Shown here: piece by piece, positions 34,311-42,128 of the stretch
Numbering within the stretch: position 1 is the first letter of the stretch
Layout: the number at the start of each line of letters is the position of its first letter
Assembly (NCBI RefSeq): GCF_003355475.1
Contig: NZ_CP031356.1
Span: 3,472,001-3,536,000, forward strand
Direction: 5' to 3'
DNA from: Brachybacterium saurashtrense
GTDB lineage: Bacteria; Actinomycetota; Actinomycetes; Actinomycetales; Dermabacteraceae
Length of the DNA: 64,000 nucleotides
Notes under the pieces: generated by a model
What the model was told of the DNA's origin: nothing
Databases searched by the model: none
Seen by the model: only the letters and a program-made list of their open reading frames with translations
Program-made: the position numbers and the translations under genes

Positions 34311-34802
34311 TCACACGATGGCGGTCAGGAACAGGCTGCCGAAGACGCCGAAGAGGATGCCCCAGGCGATGATCGAGATGCCCATCCAGAGGTAGACCCG
34401 CCGCTTCGCGGCGCCGAGGGCGACCAGGGTGGGGGCGGTGATCTGCGAAGGGACGAGGAGCGGGCCCAGCATGCTCACCCCCGGCACCCCGTACTTCTCC
34501 AGGGCGGTGGCGATCTTCGCCCGGAAACGGGAGGGCTTCTCCGTCGTCGAGGAGCGACCGCGGGTGACGGCGTCCCGCGTGCGACCCGCGAGGCCGATCA
34601 GGACGAAGGTGGCCAGGACGTTGCCGGCCACGGCGGCAGGTACGGCGAGAAGGGGGTGGATGCCGAGCGTGGTGCCCAGGAAGCTGCCGAAGTAGCTCTC
34701 GATGAAGGGGAGCGCGCCGACGGGGACGAGCGCGAGGACCTGCTGCCACGGTGCGAGGTCGGAGACGAGCGAATGGAGCTGGACGAGGAGGTCCTGGAGC
34801 AT
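34311..34802 (-). CDS. Small multidrug export/DedA-like membrane protein
   Basis: 163 residues with four hydrophobic segments and the family motif GALPFIESYFGSFLGTTLGIHPLLAVPAA in the first third (Sm_multidrug_ex, PF06695). It is probably an integral membrane flippase-like or efflux protein; the function of the family is poorly known. It lies 56 bp upstream of the histidine kinase gene on the same strand and carries the conserved 34-bp box 92 bp upstream, so it is probably a target gene of the two-component system and its operon leader. Confidence 0.8.
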   Translation of the reverse strand: MLQDLLVQLHSLVSDLAPWQQVLALVPVGALPFIESYFGSFLGTTLGIHPLLAVPAAVAGNVLATFVLIGLAGRTRDAVTRGRSSTTEKPSRFRAKIATALEKYGVPGVSMLGPLLVPSQITAPTLVALGAAKRRVYLWMGISIIAWGILFGVFGSLFLTAIV

Positions 34803-34893
34803 GAGATGTCCTTCCGTGGTGGTGAGGGCTCCACTGTCGACTGTGCGGGCCTCGGCCGGTAGAGCGGCCTCTCACCTGGTCCGATGGAGAGCT

Positions 34894-34927
34894 CACGGGC
34901 GATCCGTGAGGAATGTCAGGGGCCTCG
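34894..34927 (-). promoter_or_regulatory. 34-bp regulatory box, copy B
   Basis: On the minus strand it reads CGAGGC, two bases, CTGACATTCCTCACGG, four bases, CCCGTG. 27 of 34 bases match copy A at 37134-37167. It contains CACGG-N5-CCGTG. About 92 bp upstream of the exporter-kinase-regulator operon. Confidence 0.7.
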
Positions 34928-34958
34928 GGTGCATCGTGGACCCGAGTGCTGCCGTCGG

Positions 34959-35762
34959 TCAGCCTCGCGGCTCCCAGCGGAAGTGCTGGGCGACGAACCA
35001 GATGCCCAGCACGAGCCAGCCGAGCAGGATCGCGGACTGGCGCGCGACGAACGTCCACACCTCGGCGCCGGTGACAGCGGCGCCGTCGGCGTCGATCCCC
35101 AGCCAGCCCAGGCGCACCAGCTCGGTGATCGGGGCGGAGGGCACCAGGCCGATCAGGCGCACGAACCAGTCGGGCATGATCTCCAGCGGCAGCGCGGCGC
35201 CGGCGCCGATCACCAGCACGGCCATCAGCGGCAGGCAGGTCACCTGGGCGGCCTCCACGGTGCGGGTGATGTTGGCGGTCATCAGCGCCAGCGGCACCAT
35301 CACCACGGCGCCGAGCCCCAGCCCCACCACGAGCACGAGCGGGTTCTGCGGCAGCGGCAGCTCCAGCAGCGGGATCGAGAGCGCGCTCATCACCAGGATC
35401 ATCGCGGTGGCGATCAGCAGGGCGGGCACCGCCGTGGCGCCCAGCACCGCCGCATCCGAGGACTCCCCGGTGCGCAGCCGCTTCAGCACCAGGTCCTGGC
35501 GCCGGGCCACGTAGGCGGAGAGCAGGTTGTAGTAGACGATGAACAGCAGGGCGATGACGAACATGGTGCCCAGCCCGGCGGCGAGCGTCTCCGGGGTCCC
35601 GCCCTGGCGGGCGAGCGGCAGGTACAGGAACGGCACGGCGAGCGGCATCAGCAGCGCGGTGACGAGCTGCATGCGGTTGCGCAGCAGCAGGGTCAGCTCC
35701 GCGCGGGCGAGGCCCAGCACGCGGGGCGCCCGACGGGCGGGGGTGGCGGCGACGGTGGTCAT
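34959..35762 (-). CDS. ABC-2-type exporter permease
   Basis: 267 residues with six hydrophobic segments. The N-terminus (LGLARAELTLLLRNRMQLVTALLMPLAVPFLY) and the LVLKRLRTGESSDAAVLGATAVP stretch are typical of DrrB/YhfJ-like ABC-2 permeases. It starts one base after the ATPase stop. It is the last gene of the three-gene unit that carries the regulatory box at 37134. Confidence 0.9.
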   Translation of the reverse strand: MTTVAATPARRAPRVLGLARAELTLLLRNRMQLVTALLMPLAVPFLYLPLARQGGTPETLAAGLGTMFVIALLFIVYYNLLSAYVARRQDLVLKRLRTGESSDAAVLGATAVPALLIATAMILVMSALSIPLLELPLPQNPLVLVVGLGLGAVVMVPLALMTANITRTVEAAQVTCLPLMAVLVIGAGAALPLEIMPDWFVRLIGLVPSAPITELVRLGWLGIDADGAAVTGAEVWTFVARQSAILLGWLVLGIWFVAQHFRWEPRG

Positions 35763-35763
35763 C

Positions 35764-36750
35764 TCAGGCTCCGATCGTGGTGGGCTGGTGGGCAGTCCCC
35801 GCCTGCGGGGCGGTCCCCGACGGCGCGGTCTCGGCCCCGCCGCCGGCGATCTCGAGGAACACGGACTCGAGGCTCGCGGCGCGGGCGTCGAGCCCGTCCA
35901 GCGCGAGGCCGTGCTCCCGGGACCAGGTGAGCAGGGTGTACAGGTCGGCGCTGAGATCCGTGGTGCGGATGTCGAGCCGGCCGTCGCGCCCGGTGCGCGC
36001 GCTGCCGACGAGGGCCGGCAGGGCGGGGGCGTGCTCGGGGACCGCGACGCGGATCCGCGAGGGGTGCCCGGCGACCACGTCGGCCACCGTGCCCTCGCGC
36101 ACCACCCGGCCGCGATGCATGATCGCGAGCCTGTCGGCGAGGGACTCCGCCTCGTCGAGGTAGTGGGTGGTGAGCACGATGGTGGTGCCGCGGGCCTTGA
36201 GCGTCGAGATCAGCTCCCAGGCCCGTGCCCGGGACTCCGGGTCCAGGCCGGTGGTGGGCTCGTCGAGGAACAGCAGCTCGGGATCGCCCGCGATCGCGCA
36301 GGCCAGGTCCAGCCGCCGCACCTCGCCGCCGGAGAGGGAGGAGATGCGGGTGCCGGCTCGCGAGGTCAGATCGACCTCCTCGAGCACCTCGGCGACGGGG
36401 CGCGGCGTGGTGAGCGTCGCCGTCCACATGCGCAGCGCCTCGGTGGCGGTGAGATCCGCGGGGAAGCCGCCGGTCTGCAGCATCAGCCCCTGGCGGGGTC
36501 GCACCCGACGGCGCTCCCGGTACGGGTCGTGGCCGAACACGCTCACGCTGCCGCCGGTGGGGCGGGCGAGGCCCTCGAGCACCTCGAGCGTGGAGGTCTT
36601 CCCGGCGCCGTTGGTGCCCAGCAGGCCGAACAGCTCGCCGCGGTGGATCTCCAGGTCGAGGGAGTCCACGGCGAGGTGGGAGTCGCCGCCGCGCCCGTAG
36701 CGGCGCGAGAGCGCCTCGGCGCGGAGGATGGGAACGGGGGTGGTGGTCAT
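35764..36750 (-). CDS. ABC-2 exporter ATPase (DrrA type)
   Basis: 328 residues. Walker A GTNGAGKTST (about 43-52), signature LSGGEVRRLDLACA, Walker B LLFLDEPTTGLD and switch LTTHYLDEAESLADR. The C-terminal domain of about 90 residues after the nucleotide-binding domain is typical of DrrA/NatA proteins. The ATG at 36750 follows GAGGTGAGC; a GTG at 36762 would overlap the upstream gene. It pairs with the permease gene; the pair exports a drug, lipid or peptide that cannot be named. Confidence 0.92.
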   Translation of the reverse strand: MTTTPVPILRAEALSRRYGRGGDSHLAVDSLDLEIHRGELFGLLGTNGAGKTSTLEVLEGLARPTGGSVSVFGHDPYRERRRVRPRQGLMLQTGGFPADLTATEALRMWTATLTTPRPVAEVLEEVDLTSRAGTRISSLSGGEVRRLDLACAIAGDPELLFLDEPTTGLDPESRARAWELISTLKARGTTIVLTTHYLDEAESLADRLAIMHRGRVVREGTVADVVAGHPSRIRVAVPEHAPALPALVGSARTGRDGRLDIRTTDLSADLYTLLTWSREHGLALDGLDARAASLESVFLEIAGGGAETAPSGTAPQAGTAHQPTTIGA

Positions 36751-36751
36751 G

Positions 36752-37066
36752 TCAGCGCTCACCTCGCAGGGAGGCGGCGTAGCCGCGGGTGCGGAACCCG
36801 ACGATCAGCCGGCCGCTCATGAACAGGGTCACCAGGGAGAGCATCACGGCGGCGACGACCGCCTCGGGACGGAGCACGAGCACGAGCAGGCCGATGAGGG
36901 CGATGTTCGCGACCAGGGCGAACAGCTCACGCCCCAGCGTGTCCGCGGGGGAGGCGGCGAGGAGGTCCATGAGGACGCTGCGCTCGCCGGTGGGAGAACG
37001 GTCGCCGGTGGAGGAACGGTCGGCGGAGGGGGCGGTCGAGGGGGTGGAAGGGCTCGTCGTGGTCAT
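36752..37066 (-). CDS. Small two-span membrane protein
   Basis: 104 residues. A Ser/Thr/Pro-rich start of about 35 residues with a repeated DRS(S/P)TG(E/D)RS-like segment precedes two hydrophobic helices (about 52-67 and 69-87) and a short Arg-rich C-terminus. It is the first gene of the ABC-2 operon and lies one base before the ATPase start. Not recognised; possibly an accessory or sensor subunit. Confidence 0.6.
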   Translation of the reverse strand: MTTTSPSTPSTAPSADRSSTGDRSPTGERSVLMDLLAASPADTLGRELFALVANIALIGLLVLVLRPEAVVAAVMLSLVTLFMSGRLIVGFRTRGYAASLRGER

Positions 37067-37133
37067 GGCTCCACCCTCGCGGCCCGCGGAGCCCGACGGC
37101 AGGGCGTGGCATCACCGGTGCCCGTGGATCCGC

Positions 37134-37167
37134 CACGGGTGGGCCATGAGAAATGTCAGACGCCTCG
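37134..37167 (-). promoter_or_regulatory. 34-bp regulatory box, copy A
   Basis: On the minus strand CGAGGC, two bases, CTGACATTTCTCATGG, four bases, CCCGTG. About 68 bp upstream of the ABC-2 operon start at 37066. It matches copy B at 34894-34927. Confidence 0.7.
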
Positions 37168-37268
37168 ACGTGACCCCCTCCACACCCGTTCGTGCAGGTC
37201 TGTGAGGTGTGTTTCGGCGTGTGACGGAATGCTTCGGGAGCGGGCGCCCCCGGTGGTTGAATCCTCGC

Positions 37269-38285
37269 GTGATCACTCTCGACCGCCTCACGAAGGTCTT
37301 CCCCGCGCCCGGCGGAGGAGACCCCGTCGTCGCGCTCGACGGCATCGACCTCCATCTCGATCCGGGACGGATCCACGGGATCGTGGGCCGCTCCGGCGCC
37401 GGCAAGTCCACCCTGATCCGCTGCCTCACCGGCCTCGAGAAGCCCTCCTCGGGGCGCGTCGAGGTGGACGGCACCGATGTGGCCGCGCTCGACGGCGCGG
37501 CGCTGCGCGCCGCCCGCCGCCACATCGGGATGGTGTTCCAGCACGCGAACCTCCTCGACTCCCGCACCGCCGCCCAGAACATCGCCCACCCGCTCGAGAT
37601 CGCCGGGGTGCCCCGCGCCGAGCGGGAGCGCCGCGTCGCCGAGCTGGTGGAGCTCGTGGGCCTCACCGGGCGCGAGCACAACCACCCCGCCCAGCTCTCC
37701 GGCGGCCAGATCCAGCGCGTGGGCATCGCCCGCGGCCTCGCGGCGGAGCCGAAGGTGTTGCTGTGCGACGAGCCCACCAGCGCCCTCGACGGCGGCACCA
37801 CCCGGCAGATCCTGGGCCTGCTGCGCGACCTGCGCGCCCGCCTGGGGATCACCGTCGTGATCATCACCCACGAGATGGCGGTGGTGCGCGAGGTGTGCGA
37901 CACCGTGACCCTGCTCCAGGACGGCCGGATCACCCAGACCGGTGACCTGCTCGACGTCGCCGCGGATCCGCACGGACCCCTCAGCGCCGAGCTGATCCCG
38001 CTGCCGCCGGCACCCACCGGCATCGACGCGCTGGTGGTCAACTGCGACTACGGCGACTCCGAGCGCTTCCGCACCAGCGAGGACCTGATCCGCCTCGCCG
38101 AGGAGTACCAGGCCGAGGCCACGCTCGTGGCCGGCACCATCGAGACCATCGGCGGCCGTCAGGTGGGGCGGGTGCAGCTCGCGCTGCGCAACCGCTCCGG
38201 CGCCGCCATCAGCCGCGAGGGCCTCACCGCCTTCCTCGCCGAGCTCGACGCGGCCGGCGTGGTCGCACGGGAGGTGACCGCATGA
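37269..38285 (+). CDS. metN: Methionine ABC transporter ATPase
   Basis: 338 residues. Walker A GRSGAGKST (about 40-48), Q loop VFQHANLLDSRTAAQNIA, signature LSGGQIQRVGIARGLA, Walker B VLLCDEPTSALD. The C-terminal NIL domain (about 265-338; DYGDSERFRTSEDLIRLAEEY) is the regulatory ligand-binding domain through which methionine inhibits transport. FQHANLLDSRTA is a MetN hallmark. The GTG start at 37269 lies six bases after TTGAAT. I saw no SAM riboswitch upstream. First gene of metNIQ. Confidence 0.93.
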   Translation: MITLDRLTKVFPAPGGGDPVVALDGIDLHLDPGRIHGIVGRSGAGKSTLIRCLTGLEKPSSGRVEVDGTDVAALDGAALRAARRHIGMVFQHANLLDSRTAAQNIAHPLEIAGVPRAERERRVAELVELVGLTGREHNHPAQLSGGQIQRVGIARGLAAEPKVLLCDEPTSALDGGTTRQILGLLRDLRARLGITVVIITHEMAVVREVCDTVTLLQDGRITQTGDLLDVAADPHGPLSAELIPLPPAPTGIDALVVNCDYGDSERFRTSEDLIRLAEEYQAEATLVAGTIETIGGRQVGRVQLALRNRSGAAISREGLTAFLAELDAAGVVAREVTA

Positions 38286-38983
38286 TCGAGACGCTGCAGG
38301 AGTGGCTCGCGAACCCGCTGCTGACCCGCTGGGACGGCGGACCCTGGCAGGCCACCGTTGTCACCCTCTACATGACCGCCGTGACCATGCTGCTCACCGT
38401 GCTGCTGGGCCTCCCGCTGGGCGTGGCGCTGTTCGAGACCGCGAGCTCCACCAGCCCGCTGGTGCGCCGCCTCAACCAGGTCACCGGCTTCGTGGTCAAC
38501 GTGCTGCGCTCCTTCCCCTTCTTCATCCTGATCATCGCGCTGATCCCGATCACCTCGGCGCTCACCGGACGCTCCACCGGCCCGAACGCCGCGATGATCG
38601 CGCTCACGGTCGCCGCGGTGCCCTTCGCCGCCCGCCTGTTCGAGCTGAACCTGCGGGAGATCCCGGCGGGGAAGATCGAGGCGGTGCGGATGATGGGCGC
38701 CAGCCGCTGGCAGGTGATCCGCCAGGTGCTGATCCCCGAGGCGCTGCCCGGGCTGATCGGCTCGATCACCACCACCACGATCGCCGTGATCGGGTACACC
38801 GCGATGGCGGGCTCCGTGAACTCCGGCGGCCTCGGCCAGCTGGCCTACAACCGCGGCTACACCGGCTATCAGACCGAGATCATCATCGTGACCGTGCTGC
38901 TGCTGATCGCGATCGTGATTCTCGTGCAGCTGCTCGGCGACCGCCTCTCCCGCGCGGTGGACCACCGCGCCCGCACCGCCTGA
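38282..38983 (+). CDS. metI: Methionine ABC transporter permease
   Basis: 233 residues with five membrane segments, the compact MetI form. NVLRSFPFFILIIALIPITS and the EAA loop EAVRMMGASRWQVIRQVLIPEALPGL are characteristic. TYTAMAGSVNSGGLGQLAYNRGY-like segment towards the C-terminus is shared by MetI proteins. ATGA overlap with metN. It forms the channel for the MetN dimer. Confidence 0.93.
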   Translation: MIETLQEWLANPLLTRWDGGPWQATVVTLYMTAVTMLLTVLLGLPLGVALFETASSTSPLVRRLNQVTGFVVNVLRSFPFFILIIALIPITSALTGRSTGPNAAMIALTVAAVPFAARLFELNLREIPAGKIEAVRMMGASRWQVIRQVLIPEALPGLIGSITTTTIAVIGYTAMAGSVNSGGLGQLAYNRGYTGYQTEIIIVTVLLLIAIVILVQLLGDRLSRAVDHRARTA

Positions 38984-39086
38984 CCCGTCGCGGAGCGCGC
39001 CCCGTCACCGCACACGCGCCCCGCGGACCCCGCCCCGGAGCCCCGGCTCCGCCCGACCCCGCCCCCTCACCCCGAAGGACGTTTCC

Positions 39087-39920
39087 ATGAGCACCCTCTC
39101 CCGCCGCACCCTGTTCGCCTCCGGCGCCGGCCTCGCCGCGCTCTCCCTCGCCGCCTGCGGCGGCGAGGAGCCGCTGGTCGAGGAGGGCGGCGTGACCACC
39201 ATCCGTGTGGCCGCCACCCCGCTGCCCCACATGGAGATCCTCACCTTCGTGAGTGACAACCTCGCCGCCGACGCGGGCATCGCGCTGGACCTGCAGGAGC
39301 AGACCGAGTACCCGATCCCGAACCGCCTGCTCTCCGAGGGCGAGGTGGACGCGAACTTCTTCCAGCACCTGCCCTACCTGGAGACCGAGATCGCCGAGAA
39401 CGGCTACGAGCTCACCCCCTTCGCCGGCGTGCACATCGAGCCGCTCGGCATCTTCTCCGAGTCGCTGACCAGCCTCGACGAGATCGAGGACGGCGCCGCC
39501 GTGGGCATCCCGAACGATCCCACCAACCGCGGCCGCGCCCTCGCGCTGCTCGCCGACCAGGGCCTGCTGGCCCTCTCCGACGGGATCGAGCCCACCGAGG
39601 CCACCCCCGACGACATCGCCGAGAACCCCGCGAACCTCGACTTCCAGGAGATCGACGCCGCCCTGCTGCCGCGCACCCTGGGCGACTACGCCATCGCCGT
39701 GATCAACGGCAACTACGCCCTGGAGGCCGATCTCAGCCCCGCCGAGGACGCCCTGGCCCTCGAGTCCGGTGAGGACAACCCCTACGCGAACATGCTGGTG
39801 GTGCGCACCGAGGACGAGGACAACGAGGCGCTGCGCTCCCTCGACGAGCTGCTGCACTCCGAGGACGTGCGCCAGTTCATCGAGGAGAACTACTCCGGGG
39901 CCGTCATCCCCGCCTTCTGA
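39087..39920 (+). CDS. metQ: Methionine-binding lipoprotein
   Basis: 277 residues. The signal segment SRRTLFASGAGLAALSLAAC ends in a lipobox Cys (about residue 23), after which come Gly-Gly-Glu. The mature part opens RVAATPLPHMEILTF and carries DANFFQHLPYLETE, GIFSESLTSLDEI and GIPNDPTNRGRAL, all typical of MetQ/NlpA proteins. It captures L- or D-methionine outside the membrane and passes it to MetNI. The genes are 103 bp apart, with a GAAGGA site before the ATG. Confidence 0.93.
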   Translation: MSTLSRRTLFASGAGLAALSLAACGGEEPLVEEGGVTTIRVAATPLPHMEILTFVSDNLAADAGIALDLQEQTEYPIPNRLLSEGEVDANFFQHLPYLETEIAENGYELTPFAGVHIEPLGIFSESLTSLDEIEDGAAVGIPNDPTNRGRALALLADQGLLALSDGIEPTEATPDDIAENPANLDFQEIDAALLPRTLGDYAIAVINGNYALEADLSPAEDALALESGEDNPYANMLVVRTEDEDNEALRSLDELLHSEDVRQFIEENYSGAVIPAF

Positions 39921-39930
39921 GCCGGCACCC

Positions 39931-39977
39931 CGCGGACGCCGCGCCCGCCCCACCACGGGGAGGGCGCGGCGTCCGCG
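39931..39977. terminator. metNIQ terminator, 16-bp perfect stem
   Basis: CGCGGACGCCGCGCCC (39931-39946) and GGGCGCGGCGTCCGCG (39962-39977) are exact complements. The loop itself holds CCCC/GGGG. It separates metQ from the convergent peptidase gene. Confidence 0.75.
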
Positions 39978-40001
39978 CATCCGGGGGTTCGTGCAGGGTG
40001 C

Positions 40002-42128
40002 TCAGCGCAGCGCCGTCGCGCCCAACTGGTCCAGCAGCCACGCGAGCTCGTCGGCCCGCTGCTCCCACTTGCGGTAGCGGCCCGAGCGCCCGCCGTGCCC
40101 GGCGACCATCTCGCAGCGGAACACGATCGGCCGCTCCGCCTGGTCCGAGGTGACCGTCTCGCGCAGGCGCGCCACCCACTTCGCCGGCTCCACGAAGAAC
40201 ACGCGGGTGTCGTTCAACGAGGTGGAGGCGAAGATCGCCGGGTACTCGACCGCGCGCACGTTCTCGTACGGGGTGTACCCCTTCATGTACTCGTACACCT
40301 CGGGATCGTGCAGCGGATCGCCCCACTCCTCCCACTCGCCCACGGTCAGCGGCAGCGACGGATCCAGGATCGTGGTGAGCGCGTCCACGAAGGGCACCCC
40401 GGCGATGATCGCCCGGAACCGCTCCGGGGCCAGGTTCACGACCGCGCCCATCAGCAGCCCGCCCGCGCTGCGCCCCTCCGCCCCCAGCCGTGCGGGGTCC
40501 ACGAGCCCGGTCGCGCCCAGATGCTCGGCGGCGGCGACGAAGTCGCTGAAGGAGTTCGTCTTCTCGCCCAGCTTCCCGTGCTCGTACCAGTCGCGGCCCA
40601 TCTCGCCGCCGCCGCGCACATGCGCGATCGCGATGACGACGCCGCGGTCCAGCAGCGAGAGCCGGGTGGGCACGAACGACGGGTCGATCGAGACCTCGTA
40701 GGAGCCGTAGCCGTAGAGGTACCCGGGCGCGGTGCCGTCGGCCGGGACGTCCTTCCGGGCGACCACGCTGAGCGGGATCGCGGTGCCGTCGGCCGCACGC
40801 GCCCACTCGCGCCGCTCCGTGTACAGCGAGGGGTCGTAATGCGGCACCGGGGTGACGCGCAGGATCGTGCTCTCGCCGGTGGCGAGATCCCGCTCGGCGA
40901 CTGTGGGCGGCGTGAGCATGCTGGTGAGCTGGTACCGGATCGCTCGCTGGTCCCAGTTCGGGTTGGCGTCCAGCTCCACGGTGTCCAGCTCGCCGCCGTG
41001 GGTGACGACCGCGGCACGCTCCACGCGCAGCGAGCCGTCCTCCGCCCGGGGGATCAGCCGCACGCTCGCGAGACCGCCGCTGCGCAGCTCGAGCGCGACC
41101 ACCTCGGCGAAGGCCTCGACCGCCAGCAGCCGCTCGCCCTCGCCCGCGATCAGCAGCTCCTCCCACTGACTGGGCGCGTCCAGCGGCGCCTGCGCGAGCG
41201 CGAAGCCGCGGTGGCCGTCGTTGTGCACCACCAGCAGGCGGTCCCCGGCATGCTCCACGGCGTAGTCCACCCCGTCGCGCCGCCCGCCGGCGGGGGCGGG
41301 GGCCGAGGTCGGCTCCGCGAGGTCCAGCAGCCACGCCTCCGTGGTGGTGGTGGAGCCGGACTGGATCACGAGGGTGGAGCCGTCGCGGGAGCGGTCGAAC
41401 CCGATCATGAAGCGCTCATCCGGCTCCTCGATCACGAGCTGGTCCTCGCTCATGGAGGTGCCGATCCGGTGCCGCCAGATCTGGTGCTGCCGCCACGCGT
41501 CGTCCACCCGGGCGTAGAACAGCCACTGCTGATCGGCGGAGAAGGCGAGGCCGTAGCCGGCGCCGGTCACCGCCTCGTCGAGCACCTCGCCGGAGGCGAT
41601 CTCGGTGATGCGCAGGGTGAACCGCTCGTCGCCGGCGGTGTCCACGGCGACGGCGAACAGCGTGTGGTCCGGGGAGGGGGCGAGGCCGCCCAGGGAGTAG
41701 AACTCGTGCCCGGCCGCCTCCGCCTGCGCGTCCAGCAGCATCTGCTCGCCCTCGAGCATCACGCCCGGCTCCACCTGCGGCATCGCGCCGGCATCGGCGA
41801 CGCGGGTGAACGCCGGGTAGTCGTCCCCGGCGGTGGTGCGGGTGAGGTACCACCACTCCCCGCGGCGCACCGGCACGGAGAGGTCCGTCTCCTGGGTGTG
41901 GCCCACGAACTCCTCCACCAGCGCCTCGCGCAGCGGGGCGAGGTGCGCGGTGCGGGCGTCGGCGTAGGCGTTCTCCGCCTCGAGGTGCGCGATCACCTCG
42001 GGGTCGGTCTTGTCCCGCATCCACTCGTAGGGGTCCACCACGGTGTCGCCGTGGAAGGTCCTCTCCGTGGGGCGGCGGGCGGGGAGCGGGGCGGCGGGCG
42101 TCGTCTCGCGCAGGGAGTTCGAGGTCAT
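40002..42128 (-). CDS. ptrB: Oligopeptidase B (prolyl oligopeptidase family S9A)
   Basis: 708 residues, normal for OpB. The first 70 residues (ERTFHGDTVVDPYEWMRD) and a beta-propeller (about 75-400) precede the alpha/beta-hydrolase domain. The catalytic triad is complete: Ser554 in GRSAGG, Asp640 in LNDTRV and His678 in AGHGGRSGR. AHVRGGGEMGRDWYE is the family signature. It cleaves short peptides after basic residues in the cytosol. The ATG overlaps the stop of the paralogue gene upstream (ATGA), and TACGCT lies six bases before it, so it may also have its own message. Confidence 0.95.
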   Translation of the reverse strand: MTSNSLRETTPAAPLPARRPTERTFHGDTVVDPYEWMRDKTDPEVIAHLEAENAYADARTAHLAPLREALVEEFVGHTQETDLSVPVRRGEWWYLTRTTAGDDYPAFTRVADAGAMPQVEPGVMLEGEQMLLDAQAEAAGHEFYSLGGLAPSPDHTLFAVAVDTAGDERFTLRITEIASGEVLDEAVTGAGYGLAFSADQQWLFYARVDDAWRQHQIWRHRIGTSMSEDQLVIEEPDERFMIGFDRSRDGSTLVIQSGSTTTTEAWLLDLAEPTSAPAPAGGRRDGVDYAVEHAGDRLLVVHNDGHRGFALAQAPLDAPSQWEELLIAGEGERLLAVEAFAEVVALELRSGGLASVRLIPRAEDGSLRVERAAVVTHGGELDTVELDANPNWDQRAIRYQLTSMLTPPTVAERDLATGESTILRVTPVPHYDPSLYTERREWARAADGTAIPLSVVARKDVPADGTAPGYLYGYGSYEVSIDPSFVPTRLSLLDRGVVIAIAHVRGGGEMGRDWYEHGKLGEKTNSFSDFVAAAEHLGATGLVDPARLGAEGRSAGGLLMGAVVNLAPERFRAIIAGVPFVDALTTILDPSLPLTVGEWEEWGDPLHDPEVYEYMKGYTPYENVRAVEYPAIFASTSLNDTRVFFVEPAKWVARLRETVTSDQAERPIVFRCEMVAGHGGRSGRYRKWEQRADELAWLLDQLGATALR

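Noticed and set aside
37168..37268. Possible SAM riboswitch before metNIQ
   Set aside because: No SAM-I/II/IV core pattern recognised; metN appears leaderless.
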